A stretch of DNA of 64,000 nt from Nocardia vaccinii NBRC 15922 (GTDB lineage: Bacteria > Actinomycetota > Actinomycetes > Mycobacteriales > Mycobacteriaceae), in the NCBI RefSeq assembly GCF_001613305.1, contig NZ_BDCC01000035.1:241417-305416 (forward strand), read 5' to 3'. The translations under genes were made by a program, and so were the position numbers. Each line of letters starts with the position of its first letter. Within the stretch, counting starts at the first letter, position 1. This document shows, piece by piece, positions 24,971-34,100 of the stretch. The notes under the pieces are model-generated. The model ran no database searches. It saw only the letters and a list, made by a program, of their open reading frames with translations, and had not been told where the DNA came from.

Positions 24971-25963
24971 ATGCCGAGCTTGGACAACGCAGAGTCGCCG
25001 CCCGAAACCGCGGTCCTGGTCGCCGACGTGCGCAAGTCCTTCGGTGATGTCCACGCGCTGCAGGGCGTCAGCTTCACCGCCGCTCGCGGCTCGGTCCTGG
25101 GCATCCTGGGCCCCAACGGCGCGGGGAAGACCACCACGGTCAAGATCCTGTCCACCCTGCTGCGCCCGGATTCGGGTACGGCACAGGTCGCCGGGCACGA
25201 CGTGCTGAGCGATCCGGCCGGTGTGCGCCGATCGATCATGATGACCGGCCAGTACGCCGCGCTGGACGAGAACCTGTCCGGCCGGGAGAACCTGGAGTTG
25301 TTCGGGCGGCTGATGGGGCTGAACAAGAAGGCCGCCCGGGACCGCGCCGATACGCTGCTCGAGGAATTCGACCTCGTCGGTGCGGGCAAACGCGCGGTGC
25401 GCGGCTATTCCGGCGGTATGCGCCGACGCGTCGACATCGCGTGCGGACTGGTCGTCCGGCCCGAGGTGGTCTTCCTCGACGAGCCCACCACCGGCCTGGA
25501 CCCGCGCAGTCGCCAGGGCGTCTGGGATCTGGTCATCGCCCTGAAGAACCAGGGCATCACGGTGTTGCTGACCACGCAGTACCTCGAGGAGGCCGACGTG
25601 CTCAGCGACAACATCATCGTCATCGATCGCGGCACGGTCATCGCCGAGGGCACCGCCGACGAGCTCAAGGAGAAGACCGGCGGCAGCTACTGCGAGATCG
25701 TGCCGCTGGACCCGACCCGGGTCGCGACGGCGATCGATGCGCTGGGAGACCTGGTCCCCGAGTCGGTCGCGAAGGAGTTCGCCGATCAGTCCGCCGGGGT
25801 CGACCGGATCTCGATTCCCGCGCCCGAGGGCGCGACCACCCTGGCCGAGGCGCTGCGTCGCTTGGACGCGGGCGCGGTGGAGCTCGCCGATATCGGCCTG
25901 CGGCGCCCCTCGCTCGACGACGTGTTCCTGTCCATCACCGGCCATTCGGGCGGGCACGAGTGA
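24971..25963 (+). CDS. ABC transporter ATP-binding protein, DrrA-like
   Basis: 330 aa from the ATG at 24971 (GGAG upstream). Walker A is GPNGAGKT (about residues 46-53), the Q-loop is in MMTGQYAALDENLSGRENL, the signature is YSGGMRRR (about 146), Walker B is VVFLDEP, and the H-loop position reads TTQYLEEAD, with Q in place of the switch His as in many DrrA proteins. The C-terminal extension of about 90 residues is also DrrA-like. It energises export of a hydrophobic compound through the two downstream permeases; its stop overlaps the next start (GTGA). The substrate cannot be deduced. Confidence 0.9.
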   Translation: MPSLDNAESPPETAVLVADVRKSFGDVHALQGVSFTAARGSVLGILGPNGAGKTTTVKILSTLLRPDSGTAQVAGHDVLSDPAGVRRSIMMTGQYAALDENLSGRENLELFGRLMGLNKKAARDRADTLLEEFDLVGAGKRAVRGYSGGMRRRVDIACGLVVRPEVVFLDEPTTGLDPRSRQGVWDLVIALKNQGITVLLTTQYLEEADVLSDNIIVIDRGTVIAEGTADELKEKTGGSYCEIVPLDPTRVATAIDALGDLVPESVAKEFADQSAGVDRISIPAPEGATTLAEALRRLDAGAVELADIGLRRPSLDDVFLSITGHSGGHE

Positions 25964-26772
25964 CGGAGCAGCTCACCGAGTCCGGCAGTGGGCTGTTCGC
26001 CGGGGTGACCCGGGTGCGCCCGTCCGGATTCGCGCAGTGGCGGGCGTTGACCGGACGGATCGTCCGGACCATGGCCACCAAGGGCGAACTGATCGTCGCG
26101 GTGATCACGCCGCTGGTCTTCACACTCGGGTTCTATCTGCCGTTGCGGTGGGTGATGCGGGTACAGGGCATCGATTACGGACAGTTCGTGATGCCGATCA
26201 TCGTGCTACAGACCATGTCGTTCACGATGATGTCCAATGCGCAGATCGCGGCGTTCGAGACGGCCAGCGGCCTCAATACGCGCATGCAGACCATGCCGGT
26301 CGGGCGGGTGGTCCCGCTGCTGTCGCGGCTGTCGGCGGGCCTGGTGCGTTCGGTGACCGCGCTGATCGCCGCGCTGATATTCGGGTACGCGATCGGATTC
26401 CGGTTGCATTCGGGTCTGTGGCAGTCGGTGCTGTTCTGCGGGTTCGCGCTGGGGGTCGGCACGGTACTGGCCATCGGGGCCGACGCGCTGGGCTGTCTGA
26501 CCAAGAGCCCGGAATCGCTGAGTCAGGCGCTGACGCTGCCCACCCTGATCTTCGGCATGCTCTCCTGCGGATTCGTCCCGGAGACGGGCTTTCCGGCGTG
26601 GATTCGGCCGTTCGCGCGCAATCAGCCGATATCGCAATTCTCCTTCGCCATGCGGGATATGGCCGCGAGCGGAGTGAGCTGGCACGTGCTGTGGGTGCCG
26701 CTGGTGTGGTTGGGCGGTCTGGCGGTCTGCTTCGTGCCGCTGGCGATCTGGGCGAGTGTGAGGCGGGCATGA
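25960..26772 (+). CDS. ABC-2 type permease, DrrB-like
   Basis: 270 aa starting at the GTG that overlaps the drrA-like stop. Six hydrophobic helices are present. The region MSFTMMSNAQIAAFETASGL, then NTRMQTMPVGR, and the later FIFGMLSCGFVPETGF-like segment match ABC-2 permeases of the daunorubicin-exporter type. It ends ATGA with the next permease, so the three genes form one tightly coupled transcript. It should form the membrane heterodimer with its neighbour. Confidence 0.88.
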   Translation: MTEQLTESGSGLFAGVTRVRPSGFAQWRALTGRIVRTMATKGELIVAVITPLVFTLGFYLPLRWVMRVQGIDYGQFVMPIIVLQTMSFTMMSNAQIAAFETASGLNTRMQTMPVGRVVPLLSRLSAGLVRSVTALIAALIFGYAIGFRLHSGLWQSVLFCGFALGVGTVLAIGADALGCLTKSPESLSQALTLPTLIFGMLSCGFVPETGFPAWIRPFARNQPISQFSFAMRDMAASGVSWHVLWVPLVWLGGLAVCFVPLAIWASVRRA

Positions 26773-27698
26773 TCAGGACCGGGCCGGAGGCAGCAGCGGA
26801 GCGTGACCACGTAGGCCCCCCGCTCACGCCCAATGGACACGGCGTGAGCGCTGTTGTCATGGAATCCGTACAGACCGCCGGCGGGCAGGCTCCGCTGCCG
26901 ATCGTGCCGCCGCAATCCGAGCGCGCGTTCGGGGCATGGACGCGGCACAGCCTGATTCAATGCAAACGACTGCTGCTGGTGTGGGTGCGCGATCCGGCGA
27001 CGACCATCCAGACGCTGATCTATCCCGCGCTGACACTGCTGATGCTGCGCGTCGTGCTGGGCGATTCGATCACCAGGGCCACCGGGATACCCAGCGAGTA
27101 CGGGACCGTGCCGATGATCACGCTGGTCGCGGCGATGTCGGGTGCGGTGGTCAGCGCGCTGGGCTTCAAGAACGAGCAGTACACCGGGCTGCTGGGCAGG
27201 CTGTGGACGATGCCGGTGCATCGTGCCGCCGGACTCACCGGACGTCTGCTCGCCGAGGCGATCCGCGTGCTGATCACCACGCTGTTCGTGATCGCGGTCG
27301 GGTGCTGCATCGGATTCCGGTTCTGGAACGGGCCGTTGGCCTCCCTTGCCATGATCGCCATCCCGGTCCTGTTCGGCGTCGCGTTCGCGGTGCTGGTGAC
27401 CGCGCTGGCCACGGTTTCGGGCGGGGTGATGCTGGTGAACATCGTCGCCATCGTCAACACCTTGCTGATGTTCTTCAACTCCGGATTCGTGCCCACCACG
27501 GTCTATCCCACCTGGATGCAGTCCACCGTGGCGAATCAGCCGATGAGTACGGCCATCGACGCCATGCGCGGACTGAGTTGGGACGGCGCGGTCACCCTGC
27601 CGCTGCTCAAAACCCTCGCCTGGACGCTCGGGGCGATCGTGGTCTTCGCCTACCCGGCCATTCGGGGATACCGGCGCGCAGCGGAGTCCAGCGGCTGA
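26769..27698 (+). CDS. ABC-2 type permease, DrrC-like
   Basis: 309 aa from the ATG at 26769, which overlaps the previous stop by four bases. An unusual 55-residue polar N-terminal tail precedes the first helix; a GTG at codon 26 or the ATG at codon 31 would shorten it. The membrane part has six helices and the ABC-2 segments GFKNEQYTGLLGRLWTMPVH and MFFNSGFVPTTVYP. With the DrrA- and DrrB-like proteins it should form an exporter; no antibiotic biosynthesis gene directly adjoins it. Confidence 0.87.
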   Translation: MIRTGPEAAAERDHVGPPLTPNGHGVSAVVMESVQTAGGQAPLPIVPPQSERAFGAWTRHSLIQCKRLLLVWVRDPATTIQTLIYPALTLLMLRVVLGDSITRATGIPSEYGTVPMITLVAAMSGAVVSALGFKNEQYTGLLGRLWTMPVHRAAGLTGRLLAEAIRVLITTLFVIAVGCCIGFRFWNGPLASLAMIAIPVLFGVAFAVLVTALATVSGGVMLVNIVAIVNTLLMFFNSGFVPTTVYPTWMQSTVANQPMSTAIDAMRGLSWDGAVTLPLLKTLAWTLGAIVVFAYPAIRGYRRAAESSG

Positions 27699-27748
27699 GA
27701 ACCACCGTGCGGCTCGTCGTTCGGACGCGCCGCCGGCCGCGCGGGAAT

Positions 27749-28453
27749 TCAGTGCCGGATCAGCTCGGAGACGGTGACGAATCGGTAGCCGCGATCGCGC
27801 AGTTCGCCGACGATCCGCGGGATCGCGGCCAGCGACGCCGCACCGGACGGGTACATCGCGTGCAGCAGGATGATCGATCCGGGTCGGACCTGGGACACCG
27901 TTTCCGCGACGATCCGATCGGCGCTGAAATGTGTGCCGGAATCGGGTTCCACATCCCAGGTCACGGTGATCCGGTTGTGCTGCGACAGGTAGAGCGGCAG
28001 GGCGAACAGTTTCTTGCCGTTGGGCGGCCGGAAGGTGATCGGCCCCGAGTAGCCGGTGCTCCGGATCAGCGTGTCGGTGCGCTCGACCTCGTCACGCGCG
28101 GTACCCGGGGTGATGAATACCAGCCGCTGATGGTGATAGGAGTGGTTGCCGATCTCATGGCCCGCGCCGGCTATCGCGGCGGCCCGGCCGGGGTGCGCGG
28201 CGATCTCGTTGCCGATCAGGTAGAAGGTCGCGTGAATGCCTGCGGCGGAAAGCGTTTCGAGAATTTTCCCGGTGCGATCGGACGGCCCGTCGTCGAGGGT
28301 CAGTGCGACAACCTTCTCGCCGGTATCCACATGGTTCACCAGCCGCCCGGCGACCTGGTACGTGCGGGAGTTCATCAGCGCGTACAGCCCGACGCAGACC
28401 GACAACAGAACGACCAGAACGACTGCGCCGGTGACCGTGAGCTTGCGCCGCAT
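27749..28453 (-). CDS. Membrane-anchored polysaccharide deacetylase (NodB domain)
   Basis: 234 aa. One N-terminal hydrophobic helix (about residues 6-26) anchors or exports it. The NodB motifs are all present: TLDDGP (catalytic base and metal Asp, about 51-56), GNHSYHH (metal His pair, about 101-107), RPPNG (about 142) and LLHAM (about 196). The enzyme should remove N- or O-acetyl groups from a cell-wall glycan in the periplasm. It follows mntH by 34 bp on the same strand, though a functional link is not obvious. Confidence 0.9.
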   Translation of the reverse strand: MRRKLTVTGAVVLVVLLSVCVGLYALMNSRTYQVAGRLVNHVDTGEKVVALTLDDGPSDRTGKILETLSAAGIHATFYLIGNEIAAHPGRAAAIAGAGHEIGNHSYHHQRLVFITPGTARDEVERTDTLIRSTGYSGPITFRPPNGKKLFALPLYLSQHNRITVTWDVEPDSGTHFSADRIVAETVSQVRPGSIILLHAMYPSGAASLAAIPRIVGELRDRGYRFVTVSELIRH

Positions 28454-28487
28454 CCGCGCGATGCTAGCAGTCGGCAGGGGCCTACCC

Positions 28488-29735
28488 TCACCTGCCGACG
28501 ATGGTGAGGTAGATCAGGAACAGGTTGAGGGCGGTGATCAGGATCGCGATGATCCAGGCCAGCGCGGTGGTGAAGCGGTGGTTCGCATCGACGCCCATCA
28601 GCGTGCGGTTCGCGGTGAAACGGACCAGTGGGATGAGTGCGAACGGGATGCCGAACGAGAGCACCACCTGCGAGACGATCAGCGCCCGCGTCGGATCGAA
28701 TCCGACGGCGAGGATCAGCAGCGCGGGGACCAGGGTGACCGTCCGCCGCAGCAGCAGCGAGATGCGAAGGCGCAGCAGTCCTTCCATGATCATCGCACCC
28801 GCGTAGGCGCCGACCGAGGTCGAGGCCAGACCCGAGGCCAACAGGCCGATCGCGAGCAGCAGCGCCGCCGGCGCGCCCAGCGAGTGGCGGACCGCGTGGT
28901 AGGCGTCCTGGATGGTCGATACATCGCCGTGTCCGGCGAAGGTGTGCGCGGCCATCAGCAACATGGCCAGATTCACCACGCCCGCGATCAGCATCGCGAT
29001 GCCGACGTCCCACCGGTTGGCGCGCAGCAGCCGGGTGCGGGCCGGCCCGGGTTCGCTGTGGCCGTGCCGGTCACGCGACATCCCCGAATGCAGATAGATC
29101 ACGTGCGGCATGACCGTCGCGCCGATCATCGCCGCGGCCAGCAGCACACTGTTCGTGTCCTGGAACTGCGGCACCAGCCCGCCCGCGGTCTTCGTGGCCG
29201 AGGGCGGCGAGATCACCAGACTCGCCACGAATCCGATCGAGATGATCGCCAGCAGCGCGATGATCACCCGCTCGAACCGCTGCTGTCCGTGCCGGTTCTG
29301 CACCGTCAGCAACAGGATCGACACGACACCGGTGATCACACCGCCCAGCAGCAGCGGCAGCCCGAACAGCAGTTGCAGTGCGATCGCTCCGCCCACCACC
29401 TCGGCGAGATCGGTTGCCATCGCGGCCAATTCGGCCTGTATCCAATATCCGAGCCTGGTTCGCGGCCCGGCGGCGGCGTGCACCAGTTCCGGCAGCGAGC
29501 GTCCGGTGACCAGGCCGAGTTTCGCCGAGAGATATTGCACCAGCGCGGCCATCAGATTGGCCAGCACGACCACCCACACCAGCAGATAACCGTACTGCGC
29601 CCCCGCGCTGACGTTGGCCGCGACGTTTCCCGGATCCACATATGCGATCGCCGCGACGAAAGCGGGCCCGAGCAGCACCGATGCCGACCGCGCGCGCCGG
29701 AACGCGGCGGCCGGAGTACCGATCGCGATGCTCAT
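28488..29735 (-). CDS. mntH: Nramp-family divalent metal (Mn/Fe) transporter
   Basis: 415 aa with about 11 helices. The two metal-binding elements are present: DPGN in helix 1 (residues 34-37) and MPH in helix 6 (about 208-210), in ATVMPHVIYLHSGMSRDR. Nramp proteins import Mn(II)/Fe(II) with protons. A perfect 10-bp palindrome lies 13-22 bp upstream of the start and could be a metal-regulator site. A hairpin separates it from the upstream esterase gene. Confidence 0.93.
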   Translation of the reverse strand: MSIAIGTPAAAFRRARSASVLLGPAFVAAIAYVDPGNVAANVSAGAQYGYLLVWVVVLANLMAALVQYLSAKLGLVTGRSLPELVHAAAGPRTRLGYWIQAELAAMATDLAEVVGGAIALQLLFGLPLLLGGVITGVVSILLLTVQNRHGQQRFERVIIALLAIISIGFVASLVISPPSATKTAGGLVPQFQDTNSVLLAAAMIGATVMPHVIYLHSGMSRDRHGHSEPGPARTRLLRANRWDVGIAMLIAGVVNLAMLLMAAHTFAGHGDVSTIQDAYHAVRHSLGAPAALLLAIGLLASGLASTSVGAYAGAMIMEGLLRLRISLLLRRTVTLVPALLILAVGFDPTRALIVSQVVLSFGIPFALIPLVRFTANRTLMGVDANHRFTTALAWIIAILITALNLFLIYLTIVGR

Positions 29736-29747
29736 CCACCCATTTTA

Positions 29748-29757
29748 CGGGTACCCG
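29748..29757. promoter_or_regulatory. Palindrome CGGGTACCCG just upstream of mntH
   Basis: A perfect 10-bp palindrome flanked by A/T-rich arms, ending 13 bp before the mntH ATG, where it would cover the 5' end of the message or the ribosome site. Candidate operator for a metal-responsive repressor (inference). Confidence 0.4.
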
Positions 29758-29854
29758 AACTTTCGTCCATAGGGAAGCCGAAAATGTGACGGCGCGAACG
29801 TCTGCCGAACGGCGACTCCCGCAGCCCGGCACCGAACCGGTGGCGAGCGGAGAT

Positions 29855-29877
29855 GGACCGGGGTCGGACCCCGGTCC
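29855..29877 (-). terminator. Strong hairpin between the Ag85-like gene and mntH
   Basis: A perfect 10-bp GC-rich stem (29855-29864 with 29868-29877) and a 3-nt loop, 25 bp after the esterase stop codon. No U-run follows, as is usual for actinobacterial hairpin terminators. Confidence 0.6.
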
Positions 29878-29901
29878 GCCACAGCTGACCTGAGGCCGAG
29901 G

Positions 29902-30972
29902 TCAGAGCCCGAGGCCCTTGGCGAGAACCGGCCAGGAGCTCAGGAAATCGTCGTGCCAGTAACCCCAGGAGTGCGTCCCGGAGTTGCGGAAGTTGTAGGT
30001 GGCCGGGATGCCGAGAGAATTCAGCTTGGCCTGCAGATTGTGCGAGCAGTAGTTGACGCCGGCCTCGATGACGCCGCCGATCAGCAGCTGGTTGGCCAGG
30101 CCGTAGGCGCCGGGCAGGGCGTACTTGTTGTTCATCGTGTCGTAGACGCCCGGCAGGCCGTTGCCCGACGAGATGTAGAGGTTCAACCCACGCAACTTGT
30201 CCGCGTGCACGTACGGATCGTTCACGGCCCAGGCCGGCGCGCCGTCGGGTCCGTACATGTTCAGCACATCGCCACCACCCCAGACGTTCACGGTGAGCTT
30301 GACGAACTCCCGGCCGACCGGATCGGCGGTCTGCGCGCACCCGGAATACGCCGCGACGGACTTGTACAGGCCCGGCTGGGCGATCGCCAGATTCAGCACA
30401 CTGGTACCCGAAGTCGACAGGCCCGCGATGGCATTCACGCCATTGGTGCCCAGCGCGGCGTTGATCAGCGGCGGCAACTCCTGTGTGAAGAAGGTCTTCC
30501 ACTTGTTGCGGCCCAGTACCGGATCATCCTTGATCCAATCGGTGTAATAGCTCCACTTGCCACCGATGGGCTGCACCACGTTGACGTTCTTGTCGCTCAG
30601 GAAGCCCTTGACGATATCGGTCTTCTTCACCCATGACGCGTCGTCCTCACCGCCGCCCGCGCCGTTGAGCAGGTACAGCGTCGGGCGCGCCTTGGATGCG
30701 TCGGCGGGGCGCTGCACGTCGACCGGATAGGTCTCGTCCATCGCCGCCGAGTACACGTACAGCCGGATATTGCGGTTGTCCGTGTAGGTGGCGCGGGTGA
30801 TGTGCGAGCCGTCGGGCGCCTTCGGATCGGCCAGCAGGGCCTTGGACTTCATGATCGGATCGTCGGCCGCGGCGGTCGTTGCGCCGACCCCGGTCAGAAC
30901 ACCGGCGAGAACCCCTGTGGCCGCCAGAACGGCGGCGGCTCGAAGGCCACGCCGGAAGCGTCGACGAATCAC
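29902..30972 (-). CDS. Exported antigen-85-like esterase/mycolyltransferase
   Basis: 356 aa from a GTG. RRRFRRG plus a hydrophobic stretch ending near AAADDP is a signal peptide (about 37 residues). The alpha/beta-hydrolase nucleophile elbow is GLSTSGTSV (Ser about 184), and the catalytic His is in NSGTHSWGYWHDD near the C-terminus. TLYLLNGAGG matches the oxyanion region of the Ag85/esterase-D group. Such enzymes move mycolic acids between trehalose and arabinogalactan outside the membrane. It is downstream of the NRPS-like genes on the same strand, 185 bp from the stop of the giant gene, so shared transcription is possible. It is exported and therefore unlikely to act as a thioesterase for them. 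Confidence 0.88.
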   Translation of the reverse strand: MIRRRFRRGLRAAAVLAATGVLAGVLTGVGATTAAADDPIMKSKALLADPKAPDGSHITRATYTDNRNIRLYVYSAAMDETYPVDVQRPADASKARPTLYLLNGAGGGEDDASWVKKTDIVKGFLSDKNVNVVQPIGGKWSYYTDWIKDDPVLGRNKWKTFFTQELPPLINAALGTNGVNAIAGLSTSGTSVLNLAIAQPGLYKSVAAYSGCAQTADPVGREFVKLTVNVWGGGDVLNMYGPDGAPAWAVNDPYVHADKLRGLNLYISSGNGLPGVYDTMNNKYALPGAYGLANQLLIGGVIEAGVNYCSHNLQAKLNSLGIPATYNFRNSGTHSWGYWHDDFLSSWPVLAKGLGL

Positions 30973-31157
30973 TTGTGCACACCTTCACTATCGGTTCGAA
31001 TTTCCAGCAGTCCGGTCGGAACCGGTGCGCCGACTCCCCCGCGGGCCGTGCGACATCCCGCCCGACGATACGTCACCGGAACCGGCCTTCCCATCCCGGA
31101 TCGCCGCTGTCCGAATAGATTTCACTCCAGCCACACACCACCCGAGGTAGCCGGACA

Positions 31158-34100
31158 TTATCGGCCGACTCCGACATCGCTCGGCGCGTGCTCGATATGC
31201 AGATCCAGATCGGCGATCAGAGTATGCGGCGCTGCCGCGATCTGCCGAATCATCGAAGCCAGACCGTAGGACAGTGCATTCGCCACAGATTCGCTGATCT
31301 CTTCGGTCAGGTAGCGCAGCGAGAGCCGGTTGGGCCCGTTCAGCACCACGGCCACCGCGATCCGATCGGCGAACGCGGGCGCGGAATCGACCTCCGCGAT
31401 GCGGATGCCGTCGATGATTCCGGACAGTTCGGCCAGGTCGGCCGCGTCGTCCCGGAACATCACCACCGAATCCAGCAGCCGATCCACCCCCAGCGACCGA
31501 GCCATATCGGCCTGGCTCGGGCAGTAATAGCCGGGACGGGCCGACCACTCGGCCCGGATTCGCAGCAGCAGCTCCTCCAGGGACTCCTCCGGTTCCGGCC
31601 GCACCCGCACGGGGACGATGCCGCCGAACCGGCCCACCAGGCGGTCGACATGCGGCACCTGCGGGGAGCGTCCGGGCGCGCAGACACCGAACACCACGTC
31701 GTCGCGATCGGCGAACTGCGCGAGCAGCAGACCCCAGGCCGCCTGCACCACCATCTGCACCGTCACGCCCAGACGAGTGGCCAGACCCCTCAGTTCCACG
31801 GCGTCGGCGGGCAACAGTTCCACGCCGACTTCCGCGGTGGCAGAGGCTGTATCGGGATTCTCGGCGTGACCGAGCAATGCCGGTGCGCGATATCCGGCCA
31901 ACGCATCCCGCCAGACCGCTCGCGCCGCGGCGCCGTTCTGGGCGGCCAGCCACGTCGGGTAGGCGCGATACGGATGGACGTCGGGCAACTGCCGCGAGCG
32001 CGGGCCGCGGGCGTAGACGGTCAGCAGATCACGCATCACCAGGCGCAACGATCGATCGTCGAGCAGCAGCGGATGCGCGGTGAGCAGGATCCGGTGCGTG
32101 GTGCCCGCCGATTTCAACAGTGCGATACGGATCAGCGGCGCGCTGTGCGGATCGAACGGCGCGAGCCGTTCCGCGGCCTGATACCGCTCCACCTCCACCC
32201 GCGCATCGGCCGCTGCCAGATCGGTGAAATCGACCGTCCGCCAGGCGATGTCGACCGGATCCGAGATCACCTGCACCGGACCGCCCGCCCATTCGCCGAA
32301 AGCCGAGCGCAAGCCGTCGTGCCGGTCGAGCACGGCCTGCGCGGACAGGCGCAGTCGCCGGTCGTCGAGCGGGCCGCGCAGGTCAACGGCGAATTGCGCA
32401 CCACCGGCCGTGTGCGCGGTCGCCAGCAGGCCCGCCTGTCCGGGTGCGACCGGCCAGATCTCGGTGAGGTCCGGGTTCTCGTACCGCAGTCGGTCGATAT
32501 CGTCCTGGGTGAGCGGCACCATCGGGAAGTCCGAAGGGGTGAAACCGCCTGCCTCCGGATGGGTTCCGTGCTCGGCGAGGCCACCCAGCGATCGAACCCA
32601 GTGCCCGGCCAGTTCTTTGACCTCGTCCGCCTCCAGAATCGCTGATGCGTAGTCGAACCGAGCCCGGAAGCCCTCCTCGGTCGCGTCCACGGTGAGGTCC
32701 AGGAACAAATCGGCCGCCGGAGTGTCCGGGTAGGAGCGCGCGGGCCGCAGGTCGCGATAGCGGAATGCCGTGCGGCCGTGGGCGAGTGCGGCCATTTCGG
32801 TTGCGGTGGCCGGGTCGAGATAACGCAACACGCCGTATCGCGCGCCGCCCGCGGGAACCGTGCGACGCTGCTCCTTCACCCGGGATATGGCAGCACCGGC
32901 CGCAGGACCGCCGCTCAGGGCCTCGTCCAGGTCGATGCCGCCGACATTCGGCGCCAGCGGGTAGGTGGCGGTGAATCCGCCTACCGCACCGGCGGATTCG
33001 CCGCCCGCGATCGATCGCCCGTCCACGGTCAACTGCACCACCGGGCCGAGGATCTCGGCCGCGCGGGTGTCCGGCATCATCGCCAGGGCCAGTGCCGTCA
33101 GCAGAACGTCTTCCACGTCCGTGTGATACGAGGCCGCCACCGCGGACACCGCCGCCGCGCCCTCCGCGGTGATCACCAGCGACACCCGGCCGCGAGCCGT
33201 GAGATCCACACCGTCGAGCGGACTTTCGGTGGGCAGGTCGGCCAGGGCGCGCCGCCACCAGGAAACCTCGCCGCGCACCGCATCGTCGGTGACACGCCGG
33301 GACAGTGCGTGCGCGGCGCCGCCGGGTGCGGCCTGTGCGGGGTCGGCGAGTTCGGTGTGGCCGTTCGACCAGGCCCGGGACAGTTCGTCGATGATGATCC
33401 GCCACGAGACGTCGTCCACGACCAGACCGTTGGCGGCGATCACGAGGGTACGTGAATCATCTTCCAGCTCAGCCGATTCCGGTGGATCGATCAGTCCGAA
33501 GCCGATATTGCGGCCCTGGCCGGGATCCAGCTCGACGGCCAGCGTGCGCACCGCCATCTCCGCGACGCCCTCGGAGTGCACGAACCGGCGCGGTGACAGC
33601 TCGGGCGGTGTCTGCGCGAGTACCAGCCGAGCCTCGTGTGCCGACCCCGCGAAGACGGGCGACCAGGCGCGCAACGAGTCGTCACCGGCCCGGCCCGGGA
33701 CCGTGAGACGAGCCGAGAGCAGCGGATGCCGCTCCAGGATCGTCCGCACGGCGGCGCGGATGTTCTCCGTGGGCACGCCGGCCGGAACGTCCAGGGCGAT
33801 CGCGCGGCTCTCCCGGCCGGAGGGGTCGATCTCCAGCAGGCGAACCGCTCGCGGTGGCAGTGGGAGTGTGCCGTGCTCATCCGGTTCGGACTCGGGACCC
33901 GCCGACTCGGCAGACGAATCCGGTTCGGCCGGCTCGGCCGCGCGGGCGCCCCGTTGCGGGAGCGCGGGAGCGGCACGATCCGGCAGCGCCTGCCGGGCGG
34001 GGGTGTGCATCGGCGCGGACAACGCTGTGACGCTGTCGAATTCCTCCGGGGGCGGGGCGCTTGCGCGGGCCTCGGCGATGATGCGTTCCGCAGGGGTCAT

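Noticed and set aside
29902..30972. Ag85-like esterase as the missing thioesterase of the NRPS-like proteins
   Set aside because: It has a clear signal peptide and therefore acts outside the cell, whereas NRPS release is cytoplasmic.
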